Shown here: piece by piece, positions 1 to 5,649 of the stretch
Layout: every line of letters begins with the position of its first letter
Numbering within the stretch: the stretch's first letter is position 1
Assembly: GCA_046346965.1 (NCBI GenBank)
Contig: JAXMHB010000035.1
Location: forward strand, 1 to 11,945
From: JAXMHB01 sp046346965
GTDB lineage: Bacteria; Pseudomonadota; Gammaproteobacteria; Xanthomonadales; SZUA-5
Direction: 5' to 3'
Length of the DNA: 11,945 bases
Translations under genes and position numbers: made by a program
The notes under the pieces: model-generated
Seen by the model: the letters and a program-made list of their open reading frames with translations, nothing else
The model's database searches: none
What the model was told of the DNA's origin: nothing

Positions 1-410
1 CGGCCTACATCTGGAGCGCCCTCGACGTGCTGCAGGTCGAGCGCATCGACCACGGCGTGCAATCGCTCAAAGACCCGCTGCTGGTGGAGCGCCTGGTGCG
101 CGAGCGCATCCCGCTGACCGTCTGCCCGCTGTCCAACGTCAAGCTGTGCGTGTTCCAGACGCTGGCCGAGCACAATCTAAAAACGATGCTCGATCTCGGC
201 ATCGTGGCGACCATCAACTCGGACGATCCGGCCTATTTCGGCGGCTACATCAACCAGAACTTCCACGAGACCGCCGCCGCACTGAAGCTGTCGCGCGAGG
301 AGCTGCGCACGCTGGCCGCCAACAGCTTCGAAGCCAGCTTCGCCAGCGCGGAGCGCAAGCGCGCCTACATGGATCGACTGGCGCGCTACTGCGCGGAAAT
401 GGCGGGCTAA
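1..410 (+). CDS. Adenine/adenosine deaminase, C-terminal part (5' truncated by window edge)
   Basis: The reading frame is open from base 3 to the TAA at 408-410; its start lies upstream of the window. The product is the last ~135 residues of a zinc-dependent purine deaminase of the adenosine deaminase superfamily, which hydrolyses adenine or adenosine to hypoxanthine or inosine plus ammonia in the cytoplasm. Visible motifs are RIDHG (the family's catalytic histidine region), CPLSNVKL, and NSDDPAYFGGY, whose paired aspartates correspond to the metal-binding and catalytic aspartates. The SDDPAYFGGY wording is typical of the adenine deaminase subgroup rather than classical adenosine deaminase, where the equivalent stretch usually reads TDDP followed by a different sequence. 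I therefore favour adenine as substrate. The family call is firm; the substrate call is moderate. Confidence 0.9.
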   Translation, partial: AYIWSALDVLQVERIDHGVQSLKDPLLVERLVRERIPLTVCPLSNVKLCVFQTLAEHNLKTMLDLGIVATINSDDPAYFGGYINQNFHETAAALKLSREELRTLAANSFEASFASAERKRAYMDRLARYCAEMAG

Positions 411-691
411 GAGCACGAGGGCACGAGGGGCGAAGGGCAGCCGCTTGCGCGGCACCGCCGCGCGCTGCCCGAAGCGCCCGGCGGCTACGCCGACGGGCCG
501 GATCGAGGGCACGCAGAAACTCGCAGGCCTGGAGCTTGCGGCTACACCAAGGACTGCAGCCGTCGATAGCTTCCGATCTTGGCTGTTACGTGCCCTCGTG
601 CCCTCGGCTCTGCTTGCGCGTGCCCTCGTGCCTCACGCCCGTCACTCTCCGTTACACTGCCCGCAGGTCCGAGGCCTACTTGTGGGAGTCG
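411..691. repeat. Intergenic region with GAGGGCAC/GTGCCCTC octamer repeats in inverted orientation
   Basis: This gap of about 280 nt shows no convincing gene. It starts with a tandem octamer GCACGAGG twice at 413-428. A single GAGGGCAC-like copy lies near 504-513. The reverse complement GTGCCCTC appears twice in tandem at 590-605 and again at 620-634 (second copy imperfect). The stretches 416-429 and 593-606 form a perfect 14-nt inverted repeat. A possible -10 hexamer TACACT sits at 653-658 ahead of the phospholipase gene, but I see no good -35 partner. Confidence 0.6.
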
Positions 692-2302
692 ATGATGAGC
701 ACGCCTTTTAACGCGATGATGCTGCCGCTGCCGTCGGTGCTGAACACGGCGAGTCCTGAGCCTCAGGCCACCGCCAGTTCGGTGGGCCTGTGTTTTTCCG
801 GGGGTGGCAGCCGCGCGCTGACCTGCGCCATGGGGCAGTTGCGCGGGCTGCGCGCGCTTGGATTGCTGGATCAGACCTTTGCGCTGTCCTCGGTCTCGGG
901 CGGCACTTGGGCGTCGAGTCTGTACACCTATCTGCCGGCCTCGATCAGCGATGACGAGTTCCTCGGACAGATCCAGCTGGATCCGTCCAAGATCACCATC
1001 TGGGGCAACGACGGCAATGCGCTCGATCACTTGCCGGCCCACAATCTGGGGCAGGTGCCCACTCGCCTCGGCACGCTGAGCGATCTCAGCGAGATCCTCG
1101 ACCTGAAGCTCAAGTACGGCTATCCGAACAACGATTTGTGGCAGGGGCTGATCGGCAGCCAGGTGCTGTCGCTGTTTGGCTTGTGGACACCCGATGCGCA
1201 GGGCTTCGACCGGCGCTACATCAGCTGGACCAAGGCCGTGCGCGATGCAGCGATCGCGCGCAATCCTGGGCTGACGGCGGCCGATTTCATTGCCGTCGAG
1301 CGCCAGCGGCCGTTTCTGGTGATGAACACCAGTCTGTTCCTGAGCGATGACGCGTCCGCCGATCTGGTGCCCTTCGAGGCCAATTTCTCGCTCGGCGTGC
1401 GCCAGTTCTTTCCGCCCAGCGGCGCCCAGACCGGCGGCGTGGGCGGCGGTTTGCTCGAGAGTTTTGCCTTCACCGGCGACTACGTCGGCGAGGGTCAGCC
1501 GGGCTATGTGCAGACCACGCGCCCGGCCCGGCCGTACTCGCTGGCGGACATCGTCGGCAGCAGCAGCGCCGCCTTCGCCCAGGTGGCCGAGGAGCAGTTC
1601 CCGGCACTGTCGGGGCTGGTGCCGCGCTACTCGTACTGGCCGGTTCAAGGCCGGGCGAGTACGCCGTCGCAGGTCTATCGATTTGCCGACGGCGGCAGCC
1701 TGGAGAACCTGGGCTTGAATGCCCTGCTGGCGCGCGGGCTGCGCAAGCTGGCGGTGTTCGTCAACACCGACGAGAAGCTGCGCAAGGAGGGCAATGACAT
1801 CGTCGTGTCCAGCGATCTGCCGCCGCTGTTCGGCCTGCAGCCCTGGGTGGCCGGCAAGGGCTATGTGCCGTACGCGCAGGATCCCGGCAGCGGCTCGGTG
1901 CGCCTGTTCCGCCACAATCAGGTGTTCGACACGCGCGATTTCTGGCCGCTGATCCAGCAACTGTGGCAGGCGCGTCAAAACGGGCAGTCGGTGCTGGTGC
2001 CGCAGTCGCTGAGCGTGCTGCCGAACCCGTGGTTCAACGTGCCGGGCGGCTACACGGTGCAGCTGTTGTGGGCCTACAACGAGTTCGTGCCGAACTGGTG
2101 GAATCAGCTGTCGCGTGAGGTGCAGCTGTTCATCGACGCCGAAAGCGTGCTCGATTTTCCGATGTACAACACCTTCACCCAGCTCGAATTGTCGCGCTAT
2201 CTGGTCAATGCGCTGGCGCATCTGGCGTCGTGGAACGTGGCGGCGGACGCACCGGCGGGCAAATCGACCAACAAGGAATTGTTCCGGGCCTTGTACAGCT
2301 GA
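692..2302 (+). CDS. cPLA2/patatin-like phospholipase
   Basis: This predicted 536-residue lipid acyl hydrolase probably cleaves acyl chains from phospholipids or lysophospholipids using a Ser-Asp dyad. The oxyanion/Arg motif FSGGGSRA is at residues 35-42, the nucleophile motif SVSGGTW at 67-73 (Ser69), and the likely catalytic Asp333 lies in FADGGSLENLGL. SGGGxRA followed by SGGTW resembles eukaryotic group IV phospholipase A2 (SGGGYRAM, LSGSTW) more than classical patatin (GxSxG followed by DGG), although DGG is also present. No signal peptide is evident, so the protein is probably cytoplasmic or peripheral. The frame is open much further upstream, but the family alignment begins only near residue 31, and GGGAG at 684-688 fits a start at 692 or, with better spacing, the adjacent in-frame ATG at 695. 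It stands alone between repeat-rich gaps. The family call is good; substrate and true start are uncertain. Confidence 0.85.
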   Translation: MMSTPFNAMMLPLPSVLNTASPEPQATASSVGLCFSGGGSRALTCAMGQLRGLRALGLLDQTFALSSVSGGTWASSLYTYLPASISDDEFLGQIQLDPSKITIWGNDGNALDHLPAHNLGQVPTRLGTLSDLSEILDLKLKYGYPNNDLWQGLIGSQVLSLFGLWTPDAQGFDRRYISWTKAVRDAAIARNPGLTAADFIAVERQRPFLVMNTSLFLSDDASADLVPFEANFSLGVRQFFPPSGAQTGGVGGGLLESFAFTGDYVGEGQPGYVQTTRPARPYSLADIVGSSSAAFAQVAEEQFPALSGLVPRYSYWPVQGRASTPSQVYRFADGGSLENLGLNALLARGLRKLAVFVNTDEKLRKEGNDIVVSSDLPPLFGLQPWVAGKGYVPYAQDPGSGSVRLFRHNQVFDTRDFWPLIQQLWQARQNGQSVLVPQSLSVLPNPWFNVPGGYTVQLLWAYNEFVPNWWNQLSREVQLFIDAESVLDFPMYNTFTQLELSRYLVNALAHLASWNVAADAPAGKSTNKELFRALYS

Positions 2303-2409
2303 GCCGAGCGGCCGCGGGGTTCACACTGCGGAATCCTGCTCTCGCCGGGAGCAGGTGACCCGCAGGGCCGGATGAGGGCTGGTCCTCGTTCAACAGCGGC
2401 GCCGCAGGA

Positions 2410-2426
2410 GCGGCGCCCTCCGGCGC
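2410..2426. repeat. Copy 1 of a 17-nt GC-rich repeat containing a GCGCC/GGCGC hairpin
   Basis: GCGGCGCCCTCCGGCGC here is repeated exactly at 2745-2761. Inside it GCGCC and GGCGC can pair around a short CTCC loop. It lies just downstream of the phospholipase gene with no T-tract after it, so it is an intergenic repeat rather than a clear intrinsic terminator. Confidence 0.6.
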
Positions 2427-2431
2427 TCTGA

Positions 2432-2450
2432 CCTCTCCCGCTGGGAGAGG
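2432..2450. repeat. Perfect 8-bp hairpin CCTCTCCC-GCT-GGGAGAGG
   Basis: CCTCTCCC (2432-2439) and GGGAGAGG (2443-2450) are perfect reverse complements around a 3-nt loop. Hairpins with this wording are common as dispersed intergenic repeats in high-GC proteobacteria. It could end or stabilise the phospholipase transcript 130 nt upstream, but there is no U-tract. Confidence 0.55.
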
Positions 2451-2510
2451 GGATTCAGGCTGTCGGCACGAGCGGGACGATGCTGCCGACTGGGGCGGGA
2501 CTCACGCTTC

Positions 2511-2605
2511 GCAAACTGGCGAGTCCCGGGTCCCGACGCACGCATGTTTGGCAAGAGTCCCTTTCTCGCCTTCGGCGCGCTTACTCGCTTGGCAAACTGG
2601 CGAGT
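2511..2605 (+). repeat. Direct repeat of GCAAACTGGCGAGT (2511-2524 and 2592-2605)
   Basis: Two exact 14-nt copies lie 81 nt apart, and each is followed within a few bases by a TCCCG-type heptamer. A CATGTTTGGCAA sequence sits between them near 2543, and a close relative (CATGTTCGGCAA) is at 2719-2730. The block looks like a small duplicated cassette of intergenic repeats. Confidence 0.6.
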
Positions 2606-2610
2606 GCCGC

Positions 2611-2701
<91 letters not shown>

Positions 2702-2718
2702 CTTAGCCCCTCCGCACC

Positions 2719-2730
2719 CATGTTCGGCAA
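2719..2730 (+). repeat. Dispersed element CATGTTCGGCAA, copy A
   Basis: This 12-mer, with two further upstream Cs shared, occurs in reverse orientation at 8131-8142 downstream of plsY. A one-base variant lies near 2543. All copies are intergenic and sit beside other short repeats. Confidence 0.5.
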
Positions 2731-2825
2731 TAGGTCCCTTAACAGCGGCGCCCTCCGGCGCGCGGTGTCATCAGTCCCCGCGCCTGCCGCTATCCTGCGC
2801 GCATCGCACCCGTCGGAGGCCTGGC

Positions 2826-3242
2826 ATGTGGCAATCCGCTGAGACCTCGCTGCAAGGCGTTCCCGCCTTCCTGTCTTACTTTGCGCTGGCGGTCGGACTG
2901 ACGCTGCTGTACGTGCTGATCTACACGCGGCTGACGCCGCAGCACGAGTTCGCGCTGATCCGCCTGAACAACAACGCCGCCGCCACCGCGCTCGGTGGTT
3001 CGCTGCTGGGCTTCGCGCTGCCGTTGCACAGCGCCATCACCAACGCCATCGGGCTGCTCGACTGCGCGCTGTGGGGCCTGATCGCGTTGACCGTCCAGGT
3101 GCTGACCTTCGTCGCGCTGCGCCTGGTGCTGAGCGGCCTGCCGGATCGCATCGCCCGTGGCGAACAGGCCGCCGGCACCTTCGTTGCGTCGGTGTCCATC
3201 GTCGTCGGCCTGCTCAATGCGGCGTCGATGACCTATTACTGA
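2826..3242 (+). CDS. DUF350 family integral membrane protein
   Basis: This 138-residue protein has four predicted membrane helices at about residues 13-35, 52-72, 80-103 and 114-134. It matches the DUF350 (YjfL-like) pattern: a small-residue-rich second helix with GGSLLGFALPL, an LWGLIALTVQ segment, an RIARGEQAAG linker, and the closing VGLLNAASMTY. The family's biochemical function is unknown to me. The start at 2826 is set by GGAGG at 2815-2819, six bases upstream, and by the start of the first helix. The frame is open farther upstream only through the heptamer repeats, which would give a repetitive Pro/Arg/Ser leader. A TATCCT at 2791-2796 could be a -10 element, without a convincing -35. 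The next gene begins 20 nt after the stop, suggesting cotranscription. Confidence 0.85.
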   Translation: MWQSAETSLQGVPAFLSYFALAVGLTLLYVLIYTRLTPQHEFALIRLNNNAAATALGGSLLGFALPLHSAITNAIGLLDCALWGLIALTVQVLTFVALRLVLSGLPDRIARGEQAAGTFVASVSIVVGLLNAASMTYY

Positions 3243-3261
3243 TCCGGTCGACGCGATCGCC

Positions 3262-3753
3262 ATGAAACCCTGGCGCATCCTGCCGCTGGCGCGCTTCCCG
3301 GAACTGGCCGATACGCTGGCCGACTGGCACCACGCGCAGTGGGGCGAGCTGATGGCGCCGTGGACGCACGCCGAGGCGCTGGCCGAACTGCGTGCGCATG
3401 CGACTGGCGGCGATTGCCCGACCACGCTGGTGGCGCTGGGCGACGATGGCAGCCTGCTGGGATCGGTGAGTCTGGTGCTGGAGGACGCGCCGGAGTTGAA
3501 GGACATCGGCCCCTGGCTGGCCAGCCTGTACGTGCGGCCGCAGGCACGCGGCCAGGGCATCGGCGCCGCGCTGGTGCACGCGCTGGTGGCGCACAGTGCC
3601 GGCGTTGCGGGGATCGAGACGCTGTATCTGTTCACCCACGACCAGACGCGCTGGTATCAGAGCCTGGGCTGGCAGCTGCATGCGCGGCTGCGCGTGAGCC
3701 TGCATGAAGTCGATGTGTTGACAATCAATGTAAAGAAGAGGGCGCAGACGTGA
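3262..3753 (+). CDS. GNAT family N-acetyltransferase
   Basis: This 163-residue predicted acetyl-CoA-dependent N-acyltransferase has substrate unknown. The acetyl-CoA pyrophosphate-binding motif A reads LYVRPQARGQGIGAAL around residues 89-104, with the RGQGIG signature at 96-101. The C-terminal motif WYQSLGW (131-137) matches the common GNAT pattern of an aromatic-tyrosine followed by a short LGW/LGF segment. Length and layout are those of a single-domain GNAT. The ATG at 3262 follows the DUF350 stop by 19 nt; the ribosome binding site is weak, which fits translation from an upstream message. There is nothing in the neighbours that fixes the acetylated molecule. Confidence 0.88.
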   Translation: MKPWRILPLARFPELADTLADWHHAQWGELMAPWTHAEALAELRAHATGGDCPTTLVALGDDGSLLGSVSLVLEDAPELKDIGPWLASLYVRPQARGQGIGAALVHALVAHSAGVAGIETLYLFTHDQTRWYQSLGWQLHARLRVSLHEVDVLTINVKKRAQT

Positions 3754-3816
3754 GACATTTGGCGCTCGACGGACATTTATATCGTCAGGGGAGGGGAAAT
3801 CTCGCTCGGCGGCAGG

Positions 3817-4074
3817 ATGTCCATGAACGCAATCAGCAATCGATCTATTCGTCTCTTCCAGCGCTTCCGCGCCGATGCGGTGCCGCGTCTGGTGCGTGGT
3901 CAGCTGGTGGCGGTGATCTCGGGCGACGGCCAGGGCTGGATGGCGCGCGTACTGGAGCCGGATGTGCAAGCGCCCGGCTGGTACTGGGTGGAGCTGTCCG
4001 ACGGACGGCGTCTGTTGAAGCTCGATCATGAGCTCGAGGAGCAAAGCGCCCTGCGCGACGCCTCGCTGGAGTGA
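3817..4074 (+). CDS. Small protein of unknown function overlapping ribD
   Basis: I do not recognise this 85-residue protein. The sequence has an N-terminal basic, amphipathic stretch (SIRLFQRFRADAVPRL), then a compact part rich in hydrophobic-polar alternation (GQLVAVISGDGQGWMARVLEP, GWYWVELSDGRRLLKLDHELEEQ) that would suit a small beta-barrel. There is no signal peptide or membrane helix. Translation may start at 3817 or at the in-frame ATG 3823; AGGA at 3814-3817 is better spaced for 3823. The last 47 nt overlap the start of ribD in another frame, consistent with translational coupling. A weak TATATC (3778-3783) lies upstream. The choice of this frame over chance rests on codon-like composition and position, so confidence is moderate. 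Confidence 0.55.
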   Translation: MSMNAISNRSIRLFQRFRADAVPRLVRGQLVAVISGDGQGWMARVLEPDVQAPGWYWVELSDGRRLLKLDHELEEQSALRDASLE

Positions 4075-5152
4075 GGCCGATCAGCGCTATATGCAGCTGG
4101 CGCTGGAGTTGGCCGAGCGCGGGCTGTACACCACCCACCCGAATCCACGCGTCGGCTGTGTGCTGGTGCGCGACGATGAAATTGTCGGCAGCGGCTGGCA
4201 TCAGCGCGCGGGCGAGGCACATGCCGAGGTCCACGCGCTGCGCATGGCGGGCGAACGCGCCCGCGGCGCCACCGCCTACGTCACGCTGGAGCCCTGCGCC
4301 CATCACGGGCGTACGCCGCCCTGTGCCGATGCGCTGATCGCGGCCGGCGTGCGGCGCGTGGTCGCGGCGATGCGCGATCCTTTCCCGGCGGTGGATGGCG
4401 CCGGTTTGCGGCGTCTGGACGCGGCTGGCATCGAGGTCGGCAGCGGGCTGCTGGAGGCGGCGGCCGAGGAACTCAACCTCGGCTTTCTGTCACGGGTGCG
4501 GCGCCATCGACCGTGGATCCGGGTGAAGCTCGGTCTCAGCCTGGATGCGCGCACGGCGCTGGCGGATGGTCGCAGCCAGTGGATCACCGGCCCGGCCGCG
4601 CGCGCCGATGTGCAGCACTGGCGCGCGCGCTCGAGCGGCGTCCTCACCGGCATCGGCACGCTGCTGGCCGACGATCCGCAGCTGACTGTGCGGCGCGAGG
4701 ATCTGCCGCCGGTGCAGCCCGAGCGCATCGTGCTCGACAGCCGCGCACGCATGCCGGCCAGCGCGCGCCTGCTGCAGACGCCGGGGCCGGTGCTGTGGGT
4801 GCATGCCGCCGAGGCCAGCGCCGCGCCGATGCCGGCGCAAGTGGAGACGCTGACGCTGCCGCTGCAGCACGGGCGTTTGCCGCTGGCACGACTGGCCTAC
4901 GCGCTGGCGCAGCGCGGGCACAACGAGATTCTGGTGGAAGCAGGCGCCACGCTGGCCGGGGCCTGGGTGGCCGCCGGTCTGGTCGATGAGTTGATTTGCT
5001 ATGTGGCGCCGCGCTTGCTGGGGTCGGATGCGCGCGCCGCGCTGGCGTTGCCGCCGCTGGCGGAACTCAGCGACGCACGCCCCTGGCGCTGGCAGTCCGT
5101 CGACCGCGTGGGCGAGGACCTGCGCCTCGTCCTGCGGGCGCCGGCCGACTGA
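4028..5152 (+). CDS. ribD: Bifunctional pyrimidine deaminase/reductase RibD (riboflavin biosynthesis)
   Basis: RibD performs two successive cytoplasmic steps of riboflavin synthesis: hydrolytic deamination of the diaminopyrimidine ribosyl-phosphate made by GTP cyclohydrolase II, then NADPH-dependent reduction of the ribosyl side chain. The N-terminal deaminase shows NPRVG (39-43), the zinc/catalytic HAE (65-67) and PCAHHGRTPPC with zinc ligands Cys90 and Cys99. The C-terminal reductase begins near residue 155 (WIRVKLGLSLDARTAL) and contains GVLTGIGTLLADDPQLTVR and the ILVEAGATLAGAW segment. At 374 residues it is full length. The start at 4028 keeps the usual D..YM..AL.LA opening (EADQRYMQLALELAERG); the alternative ATG at 4091 would cut it. 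There is no FMN riboswitch in the available upstream sequence and no other riboflavin gene adjacent. Confidence 0.96.
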   Translation: MSSRSKAPCATPRWSEADQRYMQLALELAERGLYTTHPNPRVGCVLVRDDEIVGSGWHQRAGEAHAEVHALRMAGERARGATAYVTLEPCAHHGRTPPCADALIAAGVRRVVAAMRDPFPAVDGAGLRRLDAAGIEVGSGLLEAAAEELNLGFLSRVRRHRPWIRVKLGLSLDARTALADGRSQWITGPAARADVQHWRARSSGVLTGIGTLLADDPQLTVRREDLPPVQPERIVLDSRARMPASARLLQTPGPVLWVHAAEASAAPMPAQVETLTLPLQHGRLPLARLAYALAQRGHNEILVEAGATLAGAWVAAGLVDELICYVAPRLLGSDARAALALPPLAELSDARPWRWQSVDRVGEDLRLVLRAPAD

Positions 5153-5203
5153 GCCGGCCGGCGATCCCGAGACTGGACCCTGCCATCACGGCGTGTGGCG
5201 GCC

Positions 5204-5413
5204 TTACTTGAAGGCGCCGGGCAGGAAGCTGTGCCATTCCAGGCTGGCGTCGCTGCCGCCCGTCTCGCTGGCACTGCCAGTGGCGACGCTCGCCATGCCG
5301 GCCAGATCGGGCATCGACGCATCATCCTGGTGCTGGCTGGTCAGCGCGATCACGCCGAGGGCGGCGTAGACAGCCAACACGAAGCAACCGAAGCGGATAC
5401 GTTTGGAGTTCAT
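5204..5413 (-). CDS. Small membrane-anchored or exported protein, unknown function
   Basis: This 69-residue product has a short basic N-terminus (MNSKRIRFG), one hydrophobic helix (CFVLAVYAALGVIAL, about residues 10-24) and a polar, Ser/Gly/Asp-rich tail ending in WHSFLPGAFK. It is either a signal-anchored membrane peptide or a secreted one; no lipobox is convincing. The start is well defined: on the minus strand AAAGGT (5421-5426) precedes the ATG at 5413 by seven bases. The frame stays open upstream, but that extension would be an unlikely Gly/Arg/Pro leader that includes the promoter region. The gene converges with ribD across a 51-nt gap and diverges from the fusion kinase. I do not recognise the family. 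Confidence 0.7.
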   Translation of the reverse strand: MNSKRIRFGCFVLAVYAALGVIALTSQHQDDASMPDLAGMASVATGSASETGGSDASLEWHSFLPGAFK

Positions 5414-5452
5414 GGTGTTCACCTTTCGAGCATGAGGCTCGGACGGACATTC

Positions 5453-5465
5453 GCACGAATCGTGC
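5453..5465. promoter_or_regulatory. Palindrome GCACGA-A-TCGTGC, candidate operator
   Basis: A perfect 6-bp inverted repeat with a one-base centre lies 40 nt upstream of the small leftward gene's start, in the gap shared with the divergent kinase gene. It is a plausible repressor or activator site. No regulator gene is present nearby, so the assignment is inference. Confidence 0.35.
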
Positions 5466-5562
5466 CAGCGAACGATGCCCCCGCCGCCGCCCGCCGGTGT
5501 GCGCAGAATCCGCCAACCGACGTGAAAGCAAGCCGAAAGGTGTGTGACCGGACCGCGTCCGC

Positions 5563-5611
5563 TGTCCGTTCCCGGCGCCGCGACTGTCCGGCCGCGGACA
5601 CCGGGCGGACA
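5563..5611. promoter_or_regulatory. Cluster of four TGTCCG/CGGACA half-sites upstream of the fusion kinase
   Basis: TGTCCG occurs at 5563-5568 and 5585-5590 and its reverse complement CGGACA at 5595-5600 and 5606-5611. The middle pair forms an inverted repeat with a 4-nt centre, and the outer copies are displaced by 22 and 11 bp, close to whole helical turns. A fifth copy (CGGACA, 5444-5449) lies nearer the leftward gene. This arrangement suggests cooperative binding of a regulator that could control the fakAB-plsY unit, possibly together with the small gene. Confidence 0.35.
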
Positions 5612-5649
5612 CGCTGCGGTGCAGCACGACCGCAACCGCGCGGCTGATT

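Noticed and set aside
146..691. In-frame upstream extension of the phospholipase
   Set aside because: It overlaps the deaminase gene in another frame and gives an Arg/Ala-rich sequence; ribosome binding site and family start both point to 692/695.
542..2221. Long open frame on the minus strand opposite the phospholipase
   Set aside because: Its His/Arg/Gln-rich composition is typical of an antisense shadow in GC-rich DNA; no domain is visible.
3718..3746. TTGACA at 3718-3723 as a promoter for the small gene before ribD
   Set aside because: It lies inside the acetyltransferase gene and has no acceptable -10 hexamer at 16-18 nt.
5153..5203. GCCGGCCGGC between ribD and the small leftward gene as a terminator
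   Set aside because: It is a short self-complementary run with no loop and no T-tract.
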